DNA from: Streptomyces lateritius
Lineage (GTDB): Bacteria; Actinomycetota; Actinomycetes; Streptomycetales; Streptomycetaceae
Assembly: GCF_014649715.1 (NCBI RefSeq)
Contig: NZ_BMTO01000016.1
Span: 62,419 to 126,418 of the forward strand
DNA length: 64,000 nucleotides
Direction: 5' to 3'
How positions within the stretch are numbered: position 1 is the stretch's first letter; each line of letters starts with the position of its first letter. This document shows, piece after piece, positions 58,614 through 64,000 of the stretch. The position numbers were made by a program, and so were the translations under genes. A model generated the notes under the pieces. It saw only the letters and a program-made list of their open reading frames with translations, was not told where the DNA came from and did not search any database.

Positions 58614-59435
58614 CTATTCTTCCACGGCGTCGGGCCTGCGCCAAAATCGGCCGCCGGGCTCCGGGGCCCAGCCCAGGATGGAAAGGGTCTCCCGGTCCTT
58701 CTTGTCGAAGACGGAGGGGTCGCAGCGTTCGATCAGGTCCGGCCGGTTCTCCGCCGTACGGCGGAGGGCCTCGTCGCGCCGCCAGCGGGCGATCTTGCCG
58801 TGGTGCCCGCTGACGAGCACGTCGGGGATGGCGCGGCCGCGCCACTCGGGGGGCTTGGTGTAGACGGGCCCTTCGAGGAGGTTGGCCATGGCTCCCGGGG
58901 CGAAGGAGTCGTCGCGGTGGGACTCGGCGTTGCCGAGGACGCCGGGCAGCAGCCGGGCCACCGCCTCGGTGATCACGAGCACCGCGGCTTCACCGCCGGC
59001 CAGGACGTAGTCGCCGATGGAGACTTCGTACACCGGCATCCGGGTCGCGTACTCGTCCATGACCCGGCGGTCGATGCCCTCGTAGCGGGCGGGGGTGAAG
59101 ATCAGCCAGGGCCGCTCGGAGAGTTCGACGGCCAGTTCCTGGGTGAAGGGACGCCCGCTGGGCGTGGGGACGACGAGGACGGGACCGTGTGCGCCCGCCT
59201 CGAAGCCGTCGGCGAGGGTCTGGTCGAGGGCGTCTCCCCAGGGATCCGTCTTCATGACCATGCCGGGGCCGCCACCGTAGGGCGTGTCGTCGACCGTGTT
59301 GTGCCGGTCGTACGTCCACTCCCGCAGGTCGTGGACGTGGACGTCGAGCTGCCCACGCGCGCGTGCCTTGCCGACCAGGGAGACGTTCAGCGGTTCCAGG
59401 TACTCGGGGAAGATCGTGACGACGTCGAGCCGCAT
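58614..59435 (-). CDS. trmD: tRNA (guanine(37)-N1)-methyltransferase
   Basis: 273 residues, SPOUT fold. It has MRLDVVTIFPEYLEPL, DTPYGGGPGMVMK, TPARYEGIDRRV and the trefoil-knot segment IGDYVLAGGEAA. It methylates G37 of tRNAs to prevent frameshifting. The start ATG 59435 overlaps the rimM stop by one base. Confidence 0.96.
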   Translation of the reverse strand: MRLDVVTIFPEYLEPLNVSLVGKARARGQLDVHVHDLREWTYDRHNTVDDTPYGGGPGMVMKTDPWGDALDQTLADGFEAGAHGPVLVVPTPSGRPFTQELAVELSERPWLIFTPARYEGIDRRVMDEYATRMPVYEVSIGDYVLAGGEAAVLVITEAVARLLPGVLGNAESHRDDSFAPGAMANLLEGPVYTKPPEWRGRAIPDVLVSGHHGKIARWRRDEALRRTAENRPDLIERCDPSVFDKKDRETLSILGWAPEPGGRFWRRPDAVEE

Positions 59436-60031
59436 CAGGACGCGTCCCCGGTCTTCCGGGCGCCCCCGGCGTCCCCGGTATCTCCGTCACCCTCCGCGTC
59501 CCGTGCGGAGGCGATCTCGGCGCGGTCGTCGATGAGCCCGGGCGGCGGGTCGATGACGACCCGCTGCTGCTCCAGGTCGATGTCGGTGACGATCTCCTCG
59601 ACGAAGGGGATCATCAGCTCGGTGCCGTCGGGCCGCTCGACGATGAAGAGGTCCTGCGAGGGCAGGTGGGAGATCTCGGTGATGCGACCGACCTCGGTGC
59701 CGTCGGTGAGCACGACGTCGAGGTCCATGAGCTGGTGGTCGTAGTACTCGTCGTCCTCCTCCGGCGTCTCGTCGGGGTCGACGTCGGCGATCAGGAGGGT
59801 GTTGCGCAGGGCCTCGGCGGCGTTGCGGTCCCGTACGCCCTCGAAGCGGAGCAGCAGCCTGCCGCTGTGCACGCGTCCGGTCTCGATGGTCAGGGGGCCG
59901 ATGGAGGCCGGGTCGGTGGTCAGGACGGCTCCGGGCGCGAGCCTCAGCTCGGGCTCGTCCGTACGCACCTCGACGGTGACTTCGCCCTTGATGCCGTGGG
60001 CGCGGCCGATCCGCGCGACTACCAGCTGCAC
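59435..60031 (-). CDS. rimM: Ribosome maturation factor RimM
   Basis: 198 residues. N-terminal RimM domain (about 1-80) with VVARIGRAHGIKGEV; PRC-barrel (about 95-170) with YYDHQLMDLDVVLTDG and LMIPFVEEIV. It assists 30S head assembly. Start GTG 60031. The C-terminal 25 residues are a low-complexity Asp/Gly tail. Confidence 0.95.
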   Translation of the reverse strand: MQLVVARIGRAHGIKGEVTVEVRTDEPELRLAPGAVLTTDPASIGPLTIETGRVHSGRLLLRFEGVRDRNAAEALRNTLLIADVDPDETPEEDDEYYDHQLMDLDVVLTDGTEVGRITEISHLPSQDLFIVERPDGTELMIPFVEEIVTDIDLEQQRVVIDPPPGLIDDRAEIASARDAEGDGDTGDAGGARKTGDAS

Positions 60032-60060
60032 GACTTACACACTCTCCTGTCGGACGACGA

Positions 60061-60095
60061 CGGGCCGGGGCGGGCGCTATGCCCTCCCCGGCCCG
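60061..60095 (-). terminator. Hairpin between khpA and rimM
   Basis: A perfect 10-bp stem CGGGCCGGGG (60061-60070) with CCCCGGCCCG (60086-60095), and a small inner stem GGGC/GCCC, lies in the 99-bp gap between khpA and rimM. Confidence 0.65.
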
Positions 60096-60130
60096 TTGCC
60101 GGCGCATCTAAGGTGAAACAGTCAACTTCT

Positions 60131-60370
60131 TCAGCGGACCTGGTCCACGTCGACGAGGTCGACGCGGATGCCACGGCCGCCGATGGCGCCCACGACGGTA
60201 CGCAGCGCACGCGCGGTGCGGCCGTTGCGGCCGATCACCTTGCCGAGGTCGTCGGGGTGGACCCGGACCTCCAGCACGCGGCCACGGCGCAGGTTGCGCG
60301 AGGCGACCTGCACGTCATCGGGGTTGTCGACGATGCCCTTCACGAGGTGCTCGAGAGCCTCCTCGAGCAT
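60131..60370 (-). CDS. khpA: KH-domain RNA-binding protein KhpA
   Basis: 79 residues, a single type II KH domain with the signature VIGRNGRTARALRTVV (GXXG loop GRNG). It partners KhpB to bind RNAs in Gram-positive bacteria. It lies 2 bases after the rpsP stop, as is conserved in the rpsP-khpA-rimM-trmD-rplS operon. Confidence 0.95.
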   Translation of the reverse strand: MLEEALEHLVKGIVDNPDDVQVASRNLRRGRVLEVRVHPDDLGKVIGRNGRTARALRTVVGAIGGRGIRVDLVDVDQVR

Positions 60371-60372
60371 GC

Positions 60373-60813
60373 TCAGGCCTCGGTCGACTCGGTGGACGCG
60401 GCCTCGGCCTCGTCCGCCTTCTTGTCGGCCTTCTTCGCCTTCGGGGTGATGGCCTCACCCTTGGCGTCGTCGCCCTCGAGCGTCTTGGCGAACGCGTCGA
60501 ACGAAGCGCGCTTGTCTTCCTTCGTCTCCGGCTGAAGCAGCGGCGCGGGGGCCGGCAGGCCCTTGTGCTTCTGCCAGTCGCCGGTGAGCTTCAGGATGGC
60601 GAGGACGGGCTCGGTCGGCTGGGCGCCGACGGACAGCCAGTACTGCGCACGCTCCGAGTCGACCTCGATCTTCGACGGGTTGTACGTCGGGTGGTACAGA
60701 CCGATCTCCTCGATCGCACGACCGTCCCGGCGGGTGCGGGAGTCGGCGACGACGATGCGGTAGTGCGGCTGGCGAATCTTGCCGAGGCGCTTGAGCTTGA
60801 TCTTGACTGCCAC
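60373..60813 (-). CDS. rpsP: 30S ribosomal protein S16
   Basis: 146 residues. The core S16 (about 1-82) has KIKLKRLGKIRQPHYRIVVAD and IGLYHPTYNP; the remaining 60 residues are an Ala/Lys/Glu-rich extension common in actinobacteria. GTG 60813 was chosen, since starts farther upstream are not conserved. It is first gene of the operon. Confidence 0.95.
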   Translation of the reverse strand: MAVKIKLKRLGKIRQPHYRIVVADSRTRRDGRAIEEIGLYHPTYNPSKIEVDSERAQYWLSVGAQPTEPVLAILKLTGDWQKHKGLPAPAPLLQPETKEDKRASFDAFAKTLEGDDAKGEAITPKAKKADKKADEAEAASTESTEA

Positions 60814-60995
60814 TGGAGTGGTGTCTCCTGGTCTTGACGTGGTTGGGCACATGAGATGCCACGTGGGGTTGCGGTACTCGGGTGCCCGATGGACGCGTCA
60901 GCCGGAGGAGAGAGGGGTCCTGTGCGGCTGTCGAGTACAGCTAGCCATTGTGCCACACGCCCGTGGCGCCCCGGACCCGGCGGGGTCCGGGGCGG

Positions 60996-61589
60996 TCAGC
61001 TCGCCGCGCCCACCGTCTCCGGGATACGGAAGGGCTTGCCGCAGCCGCCGCAGACGATGGGAGCCTGGGCGAGGACCGAGGGGACCACGCGGACGTTTCG
61101 GCCGCAGTCGCAGACGGCTTTCACGCGCACGCCGCCGCCGGAGGAGCCGTGGCGGGCGGCCGGCCCCCGGAACGAGCGCTTGGTGTCCGCGGCCGTCGCG
61201 ACGGTGTGCGCCTTGAGGGCGCGCTGGAGCCGCTCGATCGTGGGCCGGTAGCGCCGCTTCGCCTCGGGGTTGAGCGTGACCAGGGAGAAGCCGCTGCTGG
61301 CGTGCGGCTCCTCGGGGTGGTCGAGTCCCATCTCCTCGGCGATCGCGAGGAATCTGCGGTTGTGGTAGCGGCCGGCGCGCGAGGTGTCACGGACTCCTCG
61401 GGCGGCTGCGATGCCGTGGACTGCCTCGTGGAGCAGTCGCTCGAAGGAGAGCTCGGCGCCGCAGGCGGACGAGGACTCTCCGATCAGGGATTCGGGCGCG
61501 GCGAGATCCGGCAGTTCGGGGTGGTGCCGCTGAATGTCGGCCCACGCCTGTGCCAGCTCTGCGGCGAGAACAGGTGGTGTCGTGCTCAC
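60996..61589 (-). CDS. SprT-like zinc metallopeptidase-type protein
   Basis: 197 residues. The zinc-protease motif HEAVH (His54, Glu55, His58) is followed by RYHNRRFLAIAEE; the C-terminus has a zinc ribbon CDCG...CGGCG (about 160-187). This combination resembles SprT/SPRTN-type DNA-protein crosslink proteases, but the substrate is not known. GTG 61589. It lies upstream of rpsP, on the same strand, 182 bp away. Confidence 0.75.
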   Translation of the reverse strand: MSTTPPVLAAELAQAWADIQRHHPELPDLAAPESLIGESSSACGAELSFERLLHEAVHGIAAARGVRDTSRAGRYHNRRFLAIAEEMGLDHPEEPHASSGFSLVTLNPEAKRRYRPTIERLQRALKAHTVATAADTKRSFRGPAARHGSSGGGVRVKAVCDCGRNVRVVPSVLAQAPIVCGGCGKPFRIPETVGAAS

Positions 61590-61981
61590 GTCGCGTACAA
61601 CGAGCCGGAACGCTCCCGGGTTCCATTACGGGGCATCCCAAATATTTTGCACGTACCCGTCAGTTGCCGTTGATGCGTCCTGACGAGGGCCAGTGCGCCG
61701 ATGTGCGGAGAAGGCTCGCAGCTCACGGCAAGGTGGTGCGTAGCAGCGCATACGCCCCGGCGCGTAGAGGGGCCGTACGCCCCGAGGGGGCGTCGCAGGG
61801 ACAGTACCGGGTCCGGGCGCAAGGCGGCGCACCGGCCCTTCCCGCACCTGTGGCCCGAACCGGCAAGTGGTCCGGCGCGAGCACTGGACGCGGGCACGGA
61901 TGCGCAGTTCCCTGACATACAGGGGGATGCGGGCGCACAGACACGGGGGCCGTCGACCAGGCACTGATTGGGGCGCATTCC
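61590..61981. other. 392-bp intergenic region, no gene found
   Basis: It holds the divergent promoters of the SprT-like gene and the methyltransferase gene. A short AT-rich patch (about 61639-61652), a 7-bp stem ACGCCCC/GGGGCGT (61777-61793) and a CTGACA hexamer near 61911 that could be a -35 element are all I can see. No small ORF with a family likeness was found. Confidence 0.5.
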
Positions 61982-62770
61982 ATGACATCCACGCTCGTCC
62001 GGCACGACCCCGCACGGCTCGTCCGGCGCGACCCCGCGCGCGACTGGGCGGAGATCCAGGAGCGGATGCTCGTGCCGCTCTACGAGGCGGTGTATGACCG
62101 TCTCGACGTGGGACCCGGCTCCCGGGTCCTCGGGCTCGGCTGCGGGTCGGGCCTGGCGCTGCTGATGGCGGCCTCGCGGGGCGCCCGGGTCACCGGGGTG
62201 GACCGGGACCACGCGCGCGTGGAGCTGGCCAGGGAGCGGCTGCCGGAGGGCGGGGGCCACACGGTCGTGGAAGGCGGGCCCGCGGAGGTCGAGGGCGGGC
62301 CCGGTGGCCCCTCCGGCGGCCTCCGGTACGACGTGGTGACGGCGTTCCACACCACTGCGGGTTCGGCGGCGGAACTGGCGGCGGTCACTCCTCTGGCCGA
62401 ATCGGGCGCAGCGATCGTGCTCGCGGGCTGGGGGCCGCCGGAGCGGTGCGCGACGGGATCGGTGCTGCGGGTCGCGGCCCGGCTGACGGACTGGCGGCCG
62501 GCGCCCCGGGACGAGCTGGAGGACGTGGTGGCGCGGGCGGGTCTGCGGCCGGACGGCTCGGGCCGGGTGTCGTGCCCGTTCGGGTACGCGGATCCGGACA
62601 GCGCGGTGCGGGGGCTGCTCTCGACGGGTGACTTCGACGCGGCGGTCCGGGCGACGGAGGCGTCGCAGGTGGAGAAGGAGATCCTGGAAGCCCTGGATCC
62701 GTACGTCCGCGGGGACGGGACGGTGTGGATGCCGAACGTCTTCCGGTACCTGATCGCCCGGATGCCGTGA
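61982..62770 (+). CDS. SAM-dependent methyltransferase
   Basis: 262 residues, class I fold: motif I VLGLGCGSGLALL (about 45-57), VTGVDRDHARVELAR (motif II Asp), and GLRYDVVTAFHT. The substrate is not evident. ATG 61982. It is divergent from the SprT-like gene and convergent with ftsH. Confidence 0.87.
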   Translation: MTSTLVRHDPARLVRRDPARDWAEIQERMLVPLYEAVYDRLDVGPGSRVLGLGCGSGLALLMAASRGARVTGVDRDHARVELARERLPEGGGHTVVEGGPAEVEGGPGGPSGGLRYDVVTAFHTTAGSAAELAAVTPLAESGAAIVLAGWGPPERCATGSVLRVAARLTDWRPAPRDELEDVVARAGLRPDGSGRVSCPFGYADPDSAVRGLLSTGDFDAAVRATEASQVEKEILEALDPYVRGDGTVWMPNVFRYLIARMP

Positions 62771-62793
62771 CCCCCGCGGGCTGCGGGCCGTGG

Positions 62794-64000
62794 CTAGGCG
62801 TCCTTCGCCAGGCGGGTGATGCCGGCGGCGCGGTAGGCCGCCTCTTCCTCCAGGGTCTCGTTCGCGAGCAGGGCGGCGGCCAGGGCGTCGAGCTTCTCGC
62901 GGTTCTCGCGGAGTTGCCGGACGGCGCTCTCGTAGCACTCGTCGACGATCCGGCGCATCTCCTCGGCGACCGCGTCGAGGGTCGCGGGGGCCGCGGAGAG
63001 GCCGTACGCCTGCTGGGCGTCGCTCGGGATGGCGGTGAGCCGGCCGACGCGTTCGCTCATGCCCCAGCGTCCGGCCATGCCGCGGGCGATGTGGGTGACC
63101 TGTTCCAGGTCGCTCTCGGAGCCGGTGGTGACGACGCCGAAGACGACCTGTTCGGCGGCCATGCCGCCGAGCGCGCCGCTGATGCGGCCGCGCAGGTACT
63201 CCTCCGTGTACGCGTACTTGTCGGCGTCCGGTGTCGACAGCGTGACGCCCAGCGCGCGGCCGCGCGGCACGATGGTGATCTTGCGGACCGGGTCGGCGCC
63301 GGGCTGGAGCATGCCGAGCAGGGCGTGTCCGCTCTCGTGGTACGCGGTGCGGCGGCGTTCCTCGGCCGGCATGACGAGCGGCCGTTCCGCGCCGAGCTGG
63401 ACCTTCTCCAGGGCGTCGGAGAGGTCGGACCGGGTGACCGTCTTCTGCTGCCGTTTGACGGCGAGGAGGGCGGCCTCGTTGGCGAGGTTGGCGAGTTCGG
63501 CGCCCGTCATGCCGGGGGTCGTGCGCGCCACCTGGACGAGGTCGACGTCGGGGGCGAGCGGGATGTCCCGGGTGTGGATCCTGAGGATCGCCTCGCGTCC
63601 CTGGCGGTCGGGCGGGTTCACGTGCACGATCCGGTCGAAGCGGCCGGGGCGGGTGAGGGCGGGGTCGAGGACGTCGGCGCGGTTGGTGGCGGCGAGGACG
63701 ATGACGCCCTCGGAGCCGGTGAAGCCGTCCATCTCCGTGAGGATCTGGTTGAGCGTCTGCTCGCGTTCGTCGTGTCCGCCCATGCCTGAGCCGCCGCCGC
63801 GGGCCCGTCCGATGGTGTCGATCTCGTCGATGAAGATGATGGCGGGGGCGACCTTCCGGGCCTCGGCGAAGAGTTCCCGTACCCGCGAGGCGCCGACGCC
63901 GACGATCATCTCGATGAACTCCGAGGCGGAGGCGGAGAAGAACGGAACGCCCGCCTCCCCCGCCACGGCACGCGCGAGGAGGGTCTTGCCGGTGCCGGGC
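62794..64000 (-). CDS. ftsH: FtsH-type ATP-dependent zinc metalloprotease (5' part outside window)
   Basis: The visible part, about 402 residues, begins in the AAA domain and continues to the natural C-terminus. It shows Walker B IIFIDEIDTIG, the SRH VIVLAATNRADVLDPALTRPGRFDR and the protease motif HESGH. The N-terminal span(s) lie beyond base 64000. FtsH degrades misfolded membrane and regulatory proteins. The C-terminal tail is short compared with E. coli FtsH. Confidence 0.92.
   Translation of the reverse strand, partial: PGTGKTLLARAVAGEAGVPFFSASASEFIEMIVGVGASRVRELFAEARKVAPAIIFIDEIDTIGRARGGGSGMGGHDEREQTLNQILTEMDGFTGSEGVIVLAATNRADVLDPALTRPGRFDRIVHVNPPDRQGREAILRIHTRDIPLAPDVDLVQVARTTPGMTGAELANLANEAALLAVKRQQKTVTRSDLSDALEKVQLGAERPLVMPAEERRRTAYHESGHALLGMLQPGADPVRKITIVPRGRALGVTLSTPDADKYAYTEEYLRGRISGALGGMAAEQVVFGVVTTGSESDLEQVTHIARGMAGRWGMSERVGRLTAIPSDAQQAYGLSAAPATLDAVAEEMRRIVDECYESAVRQLRENREKLDALAAALLANETLEEEAAYRAAGITRLAKDA

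Noticed and set aside
1..64000. CRISPR array, rRNA genes, or intact insertion sequence
   Set aside because: No regularly spaced repeats, rRNA sequence or transposase was found on either strand.

Overview
The window is high-GC actinobacterial chromosome and almost certainly comes from a Streptomyces. Third codon positions are strongly G/C, GTG and TTG starts are common, and many genes overlap as ATGA or GTGA. It carries the sporulation sigma factor gene whiG, four clustered type I signal peptidases, a DasR-type chitinase operator and DUF574/DUF2469-type proteins. From memory (not searched), the gene order matches the S. coelicolor core segment from about SCO5679 down to about SCO5585, read in reverse.

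Region 1 (1-30.6 kb) is dominated by polyamine/GABA metabolism. It holds a partial aldehyde dehydrogenase, a PucR regulator, gabT, a FAD-dependent amine oxidoreductase, a complete potABCD-like ABC importer, two further aminoaldehyde dehydrogenases, an Lrp/AsnC regulator and a class III aminotransferase. Together these could import putrescine, oxidise or transaminate it to 4-aminobutyraldehyde, oxidise that to GABA, and send GABA to succinate. Unrelated genes are interspersed: a VirD4/FtsK-like membrane ATPase, a PAP2 phosphatase, a GH18 chitinase with tandem dre-like operator sites, a NADAR protein, a probable 6-aminodeoxyfutalosine deaminase (futalosine menaquinone route), a glycerophosphodiesterase, a DUF574 methyltransferase and a two-component system. 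The kinase of that system carries an in-frame MITE-like insertion. A serine hydrolase follows.

Region 2 (30.6-40 kb) holds a two-gene ABC exporter-like pair, a NUDIX-like membrane-anchored protein, a DMT-type membrane protein, a TPP-riboswitch-controlled thiamine ABC transporter (thiB-thiP-thiQ) and rlmN.

Region 3 (40.1-42.5 kb) is a decayed integrative element of the actinomycete AICE/pSAM2 type. It has a frameshifted NUDIX gene, an RRQRL-type zinc protein, small hypotheticals, and a membrane-protein gene fused by deletion to a catalytically headless integrase.

Region 4 (42.6-64 kb, nearly all on the minus strand) is the conserved housekeeping block: rpsB-tsf-pyrH-frr-cdsA, whiG, dprA, comM (YifB), yraN, DUF2469, NUDIX, sipZ-sipY-sipX-sipW, rplS, trmD, rimM, khpA and rpsP. 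An SprT-like protein, a methyltransferase and a partial ftsH follow. Strong intercistronic hairpins separate rpsB/tsf, tsf/pyrH, rplS/trmD and khpA/rimM. No tRNA, rRNA, CRISPR array or intact transposase gene was seen.
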